Source: Dickeya fangzhongdai
GTDB lineage: Bacteria > Pseudomonadota > Gammaproteobacteria > Enterobacterales > Enterobacteriaceae
NCBI RefSeq assembly: GCF_002812485.1
Contig: NZ_CP025003.1
Coordinates: forward strand, 372,001-436,000
Length of the DNA stretch: 64,000 nt
Reading direction: 5' to 3'
In this document: positions 44,762 through 55,198 of the stretch, in pieces
How the letters are laid out: every line of letters starts with the position of its first letter
Numbering within the stretch: the stretch's first letter is position 1
Position numbers and translations under genes: made by a program
Notes under the pieces: model-generated
Told to the model about the DNA's origin: nothing
Seen by the model: only the letters and a program-made list of their open reading frames with translations
Databases searched by the model: none

Positions 44762-45408
44762 TGTTCTTTTCCCGGGTGACGCTGCAACCGGCGGCGCTGC
44801 CATCGGTGATGGCGGACAAGTGGCAGACCTCGCCGGTCTACGCCAGCCATCAGTGGTTGTGGCAACTGTTCCCGCAGGAAGCGCAACGCGGTTTTCTGTT
44901 TCGGCAGGACGACCATGCGACGCTTAGCCGCTATTACCTGCTCTCGGCCTGCGCGCCCCGGCAGGATCACAACCTGTTTGTGGTGGAAACCAAACCCTGG
45001 CAGCCACAGCTGAGCGTCGGGATGCAACTGGCGTTTTCCCTGCGCGCCAATCCGGTGGTGACGCGCCAACGGCAGCGGAGTGATGTGCTGATGGACGCCA
45101 AATACCACGCCAAAGCGCAAGGGGCGGACAAGGCGGAGATCTGGCCGCGCCAGCAACAGGCCGCCGCTGACTGGCTGGCGCGTCAGGGCGAGCGCTGCGG
45201 GTTTGAGGTGAACGCCTGTCGCGTTGACGGTTATCAGCGTCATCGGCTGTATAAACCGCAGCAGACCGCGCCGGTCAGCTTCAGTTCGGTGGATTTCGAC
45301 GGCCTGTTGCGTATCACCGACGCCGGGCGTTTTGCCCAGGCGGTCAGTCAGGGGCTGGGCAAAAGCCGGTCGCTGGGGTGTGGGCTGCTGCTGTTGCGAC
45401 GCGCCTGA
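44761..45408 (+). CDS. casE: crRNA-processing endoribonuclease Cas6e (CasE)
   Basis: The 215-residue protein begins MFFSRVTLQPAALPSVMADK; the catalytic histidine expected near the N-terminus is His30 (VYASHQWLWQLF). The C-terminal glycine-rich loop is GLGKSRSLGCGLLLLRR. It cuts repeat RNA at the 3' base of its hairpin and stays bound to the crRNA. Because it reads stem shape, it should process both loop variants in the array and the mini-array repeats. Confidence 0.94.
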   Translation: MFFSRVTLQPAALPSVMADKWQTSPVYASHQWLWQLFPQEAQRGFLFRQDDHATLSRYYLLSACAPRQDHNLFVVETKPWQPQLSVGMQLAFSLRANPVVTRQRQRSDVLMDAKYHAKAQGADKAEIWPRQQQAAADWLARQGERCGFEVNACRVDGYQRHRLYKPQQTAPVSFSSVDFDGLLRITDAGRFAQAVSQGLGKSRSLGCGLLLLRRA

Positions 45409-45420
45409 ACGGGAGGGTGA

Positions 45421-46634
<1,214 letters not shown>

Positions 46635-46718
46635 GTTAATGTTCTTTAACAACCGGGTAAAATCGGTGGAATTTTCCTGCCTTTAAAATGCCTTATAAAA
46701 CAGGTATATACTTTTAGA
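46635..46718 (+). promoter_or_regulatory. CRISPR leader
   Basis: The 84 bases between cas2 and the first repeat are AT-rich and end in ATACTTTTAGA, the same TTTAGA junction seen at E. coli type I-E leaders, where Cas1-Cas2 docks. It should contain the pre-crRNA promoter and adaptation signals; no clear IHF site was assigned. Confidence 0.7.
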
Positions 46719-48213
46719 GTGTTCCCCGCGAGAGCGGGGATAAACCGTGAGGTATACCCGTCAGCCAGTTGGCGTTGCCGTGTTCCCCGCGAGAGCGGGG
46801 ATAAACCGCGTTGTCATGAATCTCTGGTGGTATTCGTCACGTGTTCCCCGCGAGAGCGGGGATAAACCGGGCAGACCCGCCAGCTGGCAGGACTCCGGGA
46901 TGTGTTCCCCGCGAGAGCGGGGATAAACCGAGCTGCCGGAATTACAGCCGGACGGACACGGCGTGTTCCCCGCGAGAGCGGGGATAAACCGCTAACCAGC
47001 GCATCAAACTGGTTCTGCGTCAGGTGTTCCCCGCGAGAGCGGGGATAAACCGCGGTTTACCTGTTGCCGTACAGATACCGCTGTGTGTTCCCCGCGCCAG
47101 CGGGGATAAACCGCATACGTTGATTCGGTTATTACCGGGGCTGTAGTGTTCCCCGCGCCAGCGGGGATAAACCGTACGCCAAATACAATCCAGAGTACCA
47201 GCATGCGTGTTCCCCGCGCCAGCGGGGATAAACCGTATGCTAGGTAGCTGGTACTCATGGCAATGAACGTGTTCCCCGCGCCAGCGGGGATAAACCGGGC
47301 CTTGCTGCGTACGCCCTCACCGAGGCTGTGTGTTCCCCGCGCCAGCGGGGATAAACCGTGCGCTAGACACAGCACAGTAGCGGTACAGCGGTGTTCCCCG
47401 CGCCAGCGGGGATAAACCGAGCGACCGCGCAGGCCGTAGCCACCTCTGCCCGTGTTCCCCGCGCCAGCGGGGATAAACCGCCTTCTTTTGAACAACGCAC
47501 GCATCAATCCTAGTGTTCCCCGCGCCAGCGGGGATAAACCGCTCATCGCGGCCGACCAGGCTCGTCTGAAAACGTGTTCCCCGCGCCAGCGGGGATAAAC
47601 CGCTGACCGGTATCAAGACGGAAAATCAGGAAAAGTGTTCCCCGCGCCAGCGGGGATAAACCGGATTACGAACGGCACTTATTCCGAGCGGGTAAGTGTT
47701 CCCCGCGCCAGCGGGGATAAACCGGATGCAGCAAGACAGATATATATTTCTTCCGAGTGTTCCCCGCGCCAGCGGGGATAAACCGCTACTCCTGGCGAAC
47801 TTCCTCTTCCTGTAACAGTGTTCCCCGCGCCAGCGGGGATAAACCGCGTAACATCCTGACCAGCACCTTTATCCCTCAGTGTTCCCCGCGCCAGCGGGGA
47901 TAAACCGAGATTCACGAGCTTAACGGCAAAACTTACCTGCGTGTTCCCCGCGCCAGCGGGGATAAACCGGTTGATGCCATCATTGCAGAAAACGTGTCGC
48001 TGTGTTCCCCGCGCCAGCGGGGATAAACCGCACGTCAACAACGGGTTGTCTGTTCCACCGATGTGTTCCCCGCGCCAGCGGGGATAAACCGACCGGGGCG
48101 CGGTGCGTTCAGTTTCTCAGCATGTGTTCCCCGCGCCAGCGGGGATAAACCGCGGGCGGCCTCTTTGCGCATCAGCTCAATGATGTGTTCCCCGCGCCAG
48201 CGGGGATAACCCG
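46719..48213 (+). CRISPR. Type I-E CRISPR array, 25 repeats and 24 spacers
   Basis: Repeats are 29 bases starting at 46719 and recurring every 61 bases, with spacers of 32 bases except two of 33 (47236-47268 and 47908-47940). The consensus begins GTGTTCCCCGCGCCAGCGGG and ends GATAAACCG, one base from the E. coli type I-E repeat. The first six repeats (46719 to 47052) carry GAGA instead of GCCA in the hairpin loop. The final repeat (48185-48213) has a degenerate end, ATAACCCG, marking the leader-distal end. No two spacers look alike. Confidence 0.99.
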
Positions 48214-48270
48214 TTGATTAAGATAGCCTGATCGGCGGCCGGTTACGAAAAGCCACTACCCAGGTTTGGG

Positions 48271-49947
48271 TTAAAACGCGTGCCAGTCGTCCTCGCTGCC
48301 TGATGCCTTGCCCGAGGATGCCGCCGGTTTTAACGCCAGTGTTTTCGCGGCGGGTGGGGCTGAAAGCCGGGGTTTGTTGCCGGGTGCGCTATAAGCGCGG
48401 GGGCTGGTTTCTTCCTGATGGAAGATGCTGACCACCTGTTTTAACTGTTCGGCCTGCTGTTGCAAGGCTTGCGTGGCGGTGTTGCCTTCTCTGACCAGCG
48501 AGGCATTTTGCAAGGTGGTTTGCTCCATCTTATTGATCGCCATATTCACCTGTTCGATGCCAAGCGACTGCTCCTGACTGGCGACGCTGATTTCCCCCAC
48601 CAACTCGCTCACTTTGCGCACGCCATCCACAATCCCCTGAATTGAGGCGCCGGCTTTTTCCACCAGTTGGTTCCCGGCGTCCACCGTTTGTACCGAATGA
48701 CCGATAAGCTCTTTGATTTCTCTGGCGGCCGAGGCGCTGCGTTGCGCCAGGCTGCGCACTTCGCTTGCCACCACCGCAAACCCCCGGCCTTGCTCGCCGG
48801 CGCGAGCCGCTTCAACCGCTGCATTGAGCGCCAGGATATTGGTCTGAAACGCGATGCTGTCGATGACGCCGATGATATCGACGATTTTTTTGGAAGAGCT
48901 ATCGATAGCGCCCATGGTTTGCACCACTTCGCTGACCAGTTGCCCGCCGGATTGCGCCTGAATGGCGGTATCTTGCGCCAACTGGCTGGCTTGTCTGGCG
49001 TTATCGGCATTGTGCCGAACGGTCGAGGTGAGCTGTTCGATCGAGGACGCTGTTTCTTGCAGCGCGCCGGACTGCTCTTCGGTACGATTCGAGAGGTCCA
49101 GGTTGCCCGCCGAGAGCTGCGACGATGCGCCGGCGATGGCTTCCGCCCCTTCGCGCACCTCTCCGACCACCGTCCGTAACTGGGCGATCATGGCTTTTAG
49201 CGCGAATTGCAACTGCGCCAGTTCATCGCGGCCTTGCGGGGAGATCTCTGCGGTGAGATCGCCTTTGGCGACGGCATGCGTTATCAGTACCGCTTTTTGC
49301 AGCGGGCGCACAATGCTGCGGGTCAGCATCCAGGCGAGCAGCGAACCGATGACGGTAATCAACACCCCCAGCCCGCCGAGAAAGAAATAGCTGTTACTGG
49401 CGCGTTCGGCAATGTCCATCCGCATCCGGTCAATGCTGGTGCGCTGGTAGTCGCGCAAGATGTTCATGCTTTTTTGGTACTCGATGGCGATAGGCTGCAA
49501 TCTTTGTTCAAAGAATTGCTTGGCCTGTTCCGAGTTTCCCGCTGACTTGGCGGCGAAAATGTCATCCCGCGCTTTGATGTACGCCTGACGGTTGGTGTTT
49601 AAGTTATCCAGCAGGGCCTTTTCTTCACTCGAAGACACCAGCGCGGTAAATTGCGCCGCACGCTCATTGTTCTCTTTGGTGGCGTTGGCGTTATCCGCCG
49701 CGAACACCTGCGCCAGTGAGGCATCACTGCTGCGCGCGGTGGCGGTGGCCCGCTGTATGCCGGCGGCGAGAGCCGCTCCCCAGTCCGCCACCAGCCGTTC
49801 TTTGCGCAGCGGTATTTGCATAATCTGCTCCGCGTTTTGGCTAATCTGGCGGAGTTGATAGATGCCGCTGGCAAGCATGGTTAACGAAAATGCGATAAGT
49901 ATCCCAAACCCGATGGATAGCCGAATACCAATGTTGTAGTTTTTCAT
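48271..49947 (-). CDS. Methyl-accepting chemotaxis protein
   Basis: The 558-residue receptor has an N-terminal membrane segment ([20 protein letters not shown]), a four-helix-bundle periplasmic sensor of about 150 residues, a second membrane segment ([20 protein letters not shown]), a HAMP domain and the conserved signalling hairpin ([20 protein letters not shown]). The C-terminus DDWHAF keeps the W-x-x-F pattern of the CheR/CheB-tethering pentapeptide. The ligand is unknown. It is convergent with the CRISPR array and is transcribed alone. Confidence 0.92.
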   Translation of the reverse strand: MKNYNIGIRLSIGFGILIAFSLTMLASGIYQLRQISQNAEQIMQIPLRKERLVADWGAALAAGIQRATATARSSDASLAQVFAADNANATKENNERAAQFTALVSSSEEKALLDNLNTNRQAYIKARDDIFAAKSAGNSEQAKQFFEQRLQPIAIEYQKSMNILRDYQRTSIDRMRMDIAERASNSYFFLGGLGVLITVIGSLLAWMLTRSIVRPLQKAVLITHAVAKGDLTAEISPQGRDELAQLQFALKAMIAQLRTVVGEVREGAEAIAGASSQLSAGNLDLSNRTEEQSGALQETASSIEQLTSTVRHNADNARQASQLAQDTAIQAQSGGQLVSEVVQTMGAIDSSSKKIVDIIGVIDSIAFQTNILALNAAVEAARAGEQGRGFAVVASEVRSLAQRSASAAREIKELIGHSVQTVDAGNQLVEKAGASIQGIVDGVRKVSELVGEISVASQEQSLGIEQVNMAINKMEQTTLQNASLVREGNTATQALQQQAEQLKQVVSIFHQEETSPRAYSAPGNKPRLSAPPAAKTLALKPAASSGKASGSEDDWHAF

Positions 49948-50126
49948 TTTTACTCCTGGGTTTCTCTGTCGCTGTTTGTCAGATTTTCTTATGTTCGACG
50001 TAACGGATATGCTCAGTGATTTGTATAGCAGATATTCTCAGGTGTGCAGCAGGCTCGCCGGATTTGTGTTGACTCTTTTTCCCCACGGAGGTCCTGAGGG
50101 ATCCCCATAAAATCAGCGCTAATAAA
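49948..50126. promoter_or_regulatory. MCP upstream region
   Basis: This stretch upstream of the chemoreceptor start should hold its minus-strand promoter. A TTGACT hexamer at 50069-50074 on the plus strand lacks a good -10 partner. Nothing else was recognised. Confidence 0.35.
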
Positions 50127-50234
50127 CCAACACCATACTCCAGTAGGTGTTGGCGAGGTGGTTAAGAACGGTGCTCAGCACCGTTCGTCTTAACATTAGC
50201 GGAGAGTGTCGCAGGACATTCTCCGCTAATTTTT
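50127..50234 (+). ncRNA. Candidate structured small RNA with intrinsic terminator
   Basis: Three consecutive stems are visible: CCAACACC/GGTGTTGG (50127-50153), AACGGTGC/GCACCGTT inside an outer TTAAG/CTTAA (50162-50193), and TTAGCGGAGAGTGTC/GACATTCTCCGCTAA (50196-50229) followed by TTTTT. The last is a textbook plus-strand terminator, yet no plus-strand gene lies between the CRISPR array end (48213) and this point. A short transcript starting nearby is the simplest explanation. No promoter was identified, so the 5' end is arbitrary. Confidence 0.4.
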
Positions 50235-50328
50235 CATCACTTCACGTGGCTTAAACTCGTCTGTGCTGCTGAAAATAAGCCAGGGTTCTTTGGCTGCTGA
50301 GCGCCCCCGTGACGACCCTACCGCCGAG

Positions 50329-50357
50329 GTGTTCCTCGCGCCAGCGGGGATAAACCA
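50329..50357 (+). repeat. Orphan CRISPR repeat
   Basis: Twenty-seven of 29 bases match the array repeat: GTGTTCCTCGCGCCAGCGGG continuing GATAAACCA, with C to T at position 8 and G to A at position 29. It carries the GCCA loop. No second repeat is found 61 bases to either side. It lies 2.1 kb beyond the main array and 138 bases before the antitoxin start. Confidence 0.85.
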
Positions 50358-50392
50358 TGCACCTCTGCGGTTGCTTGTCGAACTCGGCGTTG

Positions 50393-50437
50393 TTTCGTTT
50401 ATTTCGTTTGTTGTGCTTTTCGTTTATTTCGTATAGT
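50393..50437 (+). promoter_or_regulatory. Antitoxin promoter with a duplicated 15-bp motif
   Basis: TTTCGTTTATTTCGT occurs at 50393-50407 and again at 50418-50432, a 25-base period that would place both on one DNA face only partly. The second copy runs into a TATAGT -10 box (50432-50437), with TTGTTG (50408-50413) as a possible -35 at 18 bases. The repeats are plausible autoregulatory operators for the helix-turn-helix antitoxin that follows. Confidence 0.5.
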
Positions 50438-50494
50438 CTGATTGCAACCGTTACGGTTATCACTAGACCTCAAACTGAAAATGGAATACCCAAA

Positions 50495-50956
50495 ATGACA
50501 AACTCAATTCTTGATAGCCTGAGCCTTCCGGCACCGGGGGAGATTGAGGCGGCTGTTCGTGGACAAAGGGAGCTTGCTGCCTATCTCTCCACAAAGATGG
50601 AAACACAAAAAATCTCGATTCAGGATGCAGATAACAACACTCGTCAGGTCGAATTACCGACGTCGGCACTGACATTATTGATGTCGATTTTAGGCGAGCT
50701 GGCTGTGGGTAACGCGGTTCAGGTTGTTCCTGTTCATGCTGAATTAACGACACAGGAGGCAGCCAACATTCTGAATGTTTCACGCCCTCACATGGTGAAG
50801 CTTCTGGAGGATGGGAAACTACCTTTTCATAAAACCGGTCGCCACCGCCGTGTGCTTTTCGCTGACCTGATGGACTATAAACACCAGAGGGATAATGAAA
50901 GCAGTAGAGCAATGCAGGCGTTGGCAGATCATGGCCAAGAGCTTGGATTGTACTGA
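50495..50956 (+). CDS. Helix-turn-helix (excisionase-type) antitoxin
   Basis: The start at 50495 (MTNSILDSLSLPAPGEIEAA) excludes 46 upstream codons that read through the promoter. The 153-residue protein has a helical N-terminal half and a C-terminal MerR/excisionase helix-turn-helix (LTTQEAANILNVSRPHMVKL, LEDGKLPFHKTGRHRRV). This type is regularly paired with a downstream PIN-domain toxin, which it neutralises and co-represses. Its stop overlaps the toxin remnant start in ATGA-like fashion. Confidence 0.82.
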   Translation: MTNSILDSLSLPAPGEIEAAVRGQRELAAYLSTKMETQKISIQDADNNTRQVELPTSALTLLMSILGELAVGNAVQVVPVHAELTTQEAANILNVSRPHMVKLLEDGKLPFHKTGRHRRVLFADLMDYKHQRDNESSRAMQALADHGQELGLY

Positions 50957-51330
50957 TGAATCAGGCTATTCCTGATGCGATGATTACTGGGTTTGAAGCG
51001 CTCATTCCAGGCATCACGCTCCCTGATCCTGATGATCAGCATGTGGTTGCAGCCGCCATTCGCAGTAACGCTGAAATCATCGTTACGTTTAACCTGAAAG
51101 ATTTTCCCCATCCCGAGATCGATAACTTTGGCATTGAAGCGCTACACCCGGATGATTTCATCACAGACCTGCTCGATTTGAATCAGGCGCTTGTGTTATC
51201 CGCAGTAAGCAGGCAGCGTCACAGCATGAGAAAACCGCCTAAATCGGTTGATGAGTATCTTGATGCGTTACTCCGGCAGAGCTTACCGCAAACAGTAAAA
51301 GAATTGAGTAAATTCCACGCCCTGATTTAG
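50956..51330 (+). pseudogene. PIN-domain toxin, N-terminally truncated
   Basis: The 124-residue frame matches only the C-terminal two thirds of the PIN-type toxins that accompany such antitoxins: AIPDAMITGFEALIPGITLP, DPDDQHVVAAAIRSNAEIIV, TFNLKDFPHPEIDNFGIEAL. Full-length relatives are about 185 residues and begin with a DANVL-type motif that supplies the first catalytic aspartate; that part is absent and is not found in other frames, since the antitoxin gene abuts directly. A nuclease without it should be inactive. The frame is intact, so a residual role such as antitoxin binding is possible. Confidence 0.7.
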
Positions 51331-51529
51331 TCTGCTTGGTGACCATAGCGGACAATCCAACCCACCGCCAACATCACCAAAATTTCCCTTTCTGTGAAGA
51401 CGTTATCCGTTTTTTCTATCAATCTCGGGCAAAATATCGGCGCAACAGGTCTGTATTTTGCCCGGGAAGTGGCATTATGTGCAGTTCGTGATAACAGGGA
51501 CTGATGCTATCCGGTCAGGCAAGGATTAA

Positions 51530-52006
<477 letters not shown>

Positions 52007-52117
52007 CCGACGTCGGTTTTCCGTGTGCCGGTTTTCCATATATGTGCCGTTTTCATCTAACGGTATCCGCGTGGAGCGATGCCTGCGCCACGCGGTGTGT
52101 CTGTACCCGCCGCCGGC

Positions 52118-52582
52118 TCAGCGCAGATGGTGAATCACCTGATTGCGGCTGCCGCGCCATATCAGCGTCAAATCCCGCTGTTCCTGCACGAACCGGCCGT
52201 CCACCAGCACGTTGATCAGATCCACTATGTCGCGCTGTTCCGGCGTCAGTTCATCCAGCTGATAACCGGTCCACATCCAGATATTCTTACCGGGGCATTC
52301 GTCATGCACCCGTTTCACCAGCCGCAGGATATCGGGCACGTTTTGCGGGTGCAGCGGGTCGCCGCCCGACAGCGACAGTCCCTGCAACGGTACGTCGGTG
52401 TTTTGCAGATCGGCGATGATGCGATCTTCCATTTCCTGCGTGAAAGGGTGCCCGGAGTTCACTCGCCAGGTGCTCTGGTTATAGCAGCCGGCGCACTGGT
52501 GCTCGCAGCCTGCCACAAACAGCGTACAGCGCGTTCCCGGACCGTTGACCACATCCACCGGGTAGTATTGATGGTAGTTCAT
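52118..52582 (-). CDS. nrdG: Anaerobic ribonucleotide reductase activating protein NrdG
   Basis: The 154-residue radical-SAM enzyme has the cluster motif CEHQCAGC (Cys26, Cys30, Cys33) and GLSLSGGDPLHPQN for SAM binding. It generates the glycyl radical on NrdD. It lies 98 bases downstream of nrdD on the same strand, with a GCCGCCC/GGGCGGC hairpin between them that may tune the ratio of the two products. Confidence 0.96.
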   Translation of the reverse strand: MNYHQYYPVDVVNGPGTRCTLFVAGCEHQCAGCYNQSTWRVNSGHPFTQEMEDRIIADLQNTDVPLQGLSLSGGDPLHPQNVPDILRLVKRVHDECPGKNIWMWTGYQLDELTPEQRDIVDLINVLVDGRFVQEQRDLTLIWRGSRNQVIHHLR

Positions 52583-52680
52583 AGCGATTACCGTCCAAAA
52601 GGCCGCCCACCGGGCGGCATCAGCCTAACGCCGCAGTCGTGCATGAGGCCGCGCGCCCAGAAGGAGCGCGGCGCAGACTG

Positions 52681-54819
52681 TCAGCCCAGTTGTCCGCTGG
52701 CAAGGTGTTTTACCCGGCGTTTGACCTCTTCCTGCTTGCCGGCGTTGAACGGACGCGCATCCGGGCTACCCAGGTAGCCGCACACCCGCCGCGTCACCGA
52801 GACGCGCGAGGAGTCGTGGTTACCGCACTGCGGGCAGGTAAAGCCTTTGCTGGTGCAGTCGAACTCGCCGGTAAAGCCGCACTCGTAGCACTCGTCGATA
52901 GGCGTGTTGGTGCCGTAATAAGGGACTCGGGTGTAGCTGTAGTCCCATACGTCTTCCAGCGCCCTGAGGTTGTGCTGCAGGTTGGGATACTCGCCGTAAC
53001 AGATAAAACCGCCATTCGCCAGCGGCGGATAAGGGGCCTCAAAATCGATCTTCTGGTACGGATTGACCTTTTTCTCCACGTCGAGATGGAAGCTGTTGGT
53101 GTAGTAACCTTTGTCGGTGACGCCGGCCACTACGCCGAATTCAGCGGTATCCAGACGGCAGAAGCGGTCGCACAGGTTTTCGCTTGGCGTACTGTACAGG
53201 CTGAAACCATAACCGGTCTCTTCCTTCCAGCTTTCGGTCGCGGCCTTCAAACGGGCGATAATCGCCACCGCTTTCTGCCGCAGGGTTTCATCATCGAACA
53301 CATGAACCTGATTGCCGAACAGGGCGTTGATGGTCTCATGCACCCCGATATAACCCAGCGAAATGGAAGCGCGGCCGTTCTTGAAAATCTCGGCGATATT
53401 GTCGTCCGCCTTCAGGCGTACTCCGCATGCCCCTTCCATATAAAGTATAGGCGCTACACGGGCTTTTACATTTTCCAGCCGCGCGATACGCGTCATCAGC
53501 GCCTTTTTCGCCAGCAGCAGCCGCTGGTCCAGCAATTGCCAGAAGCGGGCTTCGTCGCCGTGGGCTTCCAGCGCGATGCGCGGCAGGTTCAGGCTGATGA
53601 CGCCCAGGTTGTTGCGGCCGTCGTGGATCTGTTCGCCGTTTTCTTCGTATATCCCCAGGAAACTGCGGCAGCCCATCGGCGTCTTGAACGAGCCGGTGAC
53701 TTCCACCACCTGGTCGTAATTGAGAATATCCGGGTACATGCGCTTGCTGGCGCACTCCAGAGCCAGTTGCTTGATGTCGTAATTCGCGTCGCCCGGTTTG
53801 TGGTTAACGCCGTCACGGATGGCGAACACCAGTTTCGGGAACACCGCCGTCTTGTGGTTTTTACCCAGTCCGGCGATACGGTTGCGCAGGATCGACTGCT
53901 GAATCAGCCGCGATTGCCAACTGGTGCCAAGCCCAAAACCGAAGGTGACGAACGGCGTCTGGCCGTTGGCGGTGTGCAGGGTGTTGACTTCGTACTCCAG
54001 CGACTGGAAAGCGTCGTAGCACTCTTTCTCGGTACGGCTGAGCGCGTAGCCTTCGGCGTCCGGAATCTGCCATTCGCGCGCCACGGCGCAGTGCTTCTCG
54101 TGGCTGGCGGTGACGAACGGCGCCAGAATTTCATCGATACGGTTGATGGTGGTGCCGCCGTAGATATGGCTGGCGACCTGCGCGATGATCTGCGCGGTGA
54201 CCGCGGTGGCGGTGGAGATGGACTTGGGCGGCTCGATTTCCGCGTTGCCCATCTTGAAACCCTGCGTCAGCATGCCGTTGAGGTCGATCAGCATGCAGTT
54301 GAACATGGGGAAGAACGGCGAGTAGTCGAGGTCGTGGTAATGGATCTCGCCGCGTTCGTGAGCCAGCACCACGTCGCGCGGCAGGATGTGCTGTTTGGCG
54401 TAATGTTTGGCGACAATCCCCGCCAGCAGGTCGCGCTGGGTAGGGATGACCTTGCTGTCCTTGTTGGCGTTTTCGTTGAGCAGGGCGACGTTGCTTTGCT
54501 CCACCAGTCCGCGGATTTCCTGATTCAACCGCCCCTGACGCTCACGAGCCACATCGCGATCGTGGCGGTATTCGATATAGGTACGCGCCAGTTGCTTGTA
54601 CTTGCCGGACATCAGCAGGTTTTCCACCACGTTTTGAATCTCGCGAATGTCAACGCGCGCTTTTCCCTGCACCTGCTGAGCGACGGCGCCGGCGACGGTG
54701 GCACAGTAGTCCGCATCATCCACGCCGGCAGCTTTTGCCGCTTTGATGACTGCGTCATTGATTCGGTTTTCGTCAAAAGGTACCTGACATCCGTCCCGTT
54801 TAATCACTACTGGTTTCAT
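52681..54819 (-). CDS. nrdD: Anaerobic ribonucleoside-triphosphate reductase NrdD
   Basis: The start at 54819 (MKPVVIKRDGCQVPFDENRI) gives 712 residues, the E. coli length. An N-terminal ATP-cone is followed by the glycyl-radical barrel; the C-terminal zinc site is CYECGFTGEFD with CPQCG, and the radical glycine is Gly681 in RVCGYLG. It reduces NTPs to dNTPs without oxygen. Two NrdR-like boxes lie about 100 bases upstream. The open frame extends 33 codons earlier, but this part is not homologous. Confidence 0.97.
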   Translation of the reverse strand: MKPVVIKRDGCQVPFDENRINDAVIKAAKAAGVDDADYCATVAGAVAQQVQGKARVDIREIQNVVENLLMSGKYKQLARTYIEYRHDRDVARERQGRLNQEIRGLVEQSNVALLNENANKDSKVIPTQRDLLAGIVAKHYAKQHILPRDVVLAHERGEIHYHDLDYSPFFPMFNCMLIDLNGMLTQGFKMGNAEIEPPKSISTATAVTAQIIAQVASHIYGGTTINRIDEILAPFVTASHEKHCAVAREWQIPDAEGYALSRTEKECYDAFQSLEYEVNTLHTANGQTPFVTFGFGLGTSWQSRLIQQSILRNRIAGLGKNHKTAVFPKLVFAIRDGVNHKPGDANYDIKQLALECASKRMYPDILNYDQVVEVTGSFKTPMGCRSFLGIYEENGEQIHDGRNNLGVISLNLPRIALEAHGDEARFWQLLDQRLLLAKKALMTRIARLENVKARVAPILYMEGACGVRLKADDNIAEIFKNGRASISLGYIGVHETINALFGNQVHVFDDETLRQKAVAIIARLKAATESWKEETGYGFSLYSTPSENLCDRFCRLDTAEFGVVAGVTDKGYYTNSFHLDVEKKVNPYQKIDFEAPYPPLANGGFICYGEYPNLQHNLRALEDVWDYSYTRVPYYGTNTPIDECYECGFTGEFDCTSKGFTCPQCGNHDSSRVSVTRRVCGYLGSPDARPFNAGKQEEVKRRVKHLASGQLG

Positions 54820-54914
54820 GTTGTTCCTCGGTGTTCTTCCTTTGTTGATGTTATCCACAGGCGGAAGCCGCGGCTGACAACGGATGCGGAGGCTGTGGAT
54901 GTTCTTGTGGATAA

Positions 54915-54961
54915 ACACAATATGTAGGTTCTTGTAAAAGGATAGACACTATATATTGAAT
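54915..54961 (-). promoter_or_regulatory. Paired NrdR boxes upstream of nrdDG
   Basis: ACACAATATGTAGGTT (54915-54930) and ACACTATATATTGAAT (54946-54961) resemble the NrdR consensus ACACWATATATWGTGT. Their 31-base spacing is three helical turns, the known arrangement for this ATP/dATP-sensing repressor of ribonucleotide reductase genes. Confidence 0.75.
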
Positions 54962-55127
54962 TCGCCTGGGAGGGGACCCGGTTTTATTGCGCCGAAATTG
55001 ACCTGGCTCAAGGAAATTCCGGCATCGTAGATAAATCAGTCTTGTACAAATAACGCACAAAAGTGACCGGCCGTGATGCAGCCCCGTCATCACTGGCCTG
55101 ACGACAGTCTGTGCTTTTTGGCTATCA

Positions 55128-55143
55128 AGGCATCTAGACATCC
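55128..55143. promoter_or_regulatory. Tandem MetJ boxes upstream of mmuM
   Basis: AGGCATCT and AGACATCC are adjacent 8-mers, each 6 of 8 to the met box AGACGTCT, located 56 bases before the mmuM start. MetJ needs at least two adjacent boxes, and mmuM belongs to the MetJ regulon in E. coli. Confidence 0.6.
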
Positions 55144-55198
55144 ATATAGGGTTTTTTGTATGGTGGCGGGAAATTTTTTTACGCGATAAGGAAAGACG

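Noticed and set aside
47004..48041. Minus-strand reading frames with repeated GLSPLARGT and FIPAGAGNT peptides across the CRISPR array
   Set aside because: They are translations of CRISPR repeats and spacers; the 61-base period creates open frames by chance.
50358..50389. Possible CreTA-type guide after the orphan CRISPR repeat, targeting the antitoxin promoter
   Set aside because: No segment of the 32 bases matches the promoter at 50393-50437 beyond short chance similarity, and no second repeat closes the unit.
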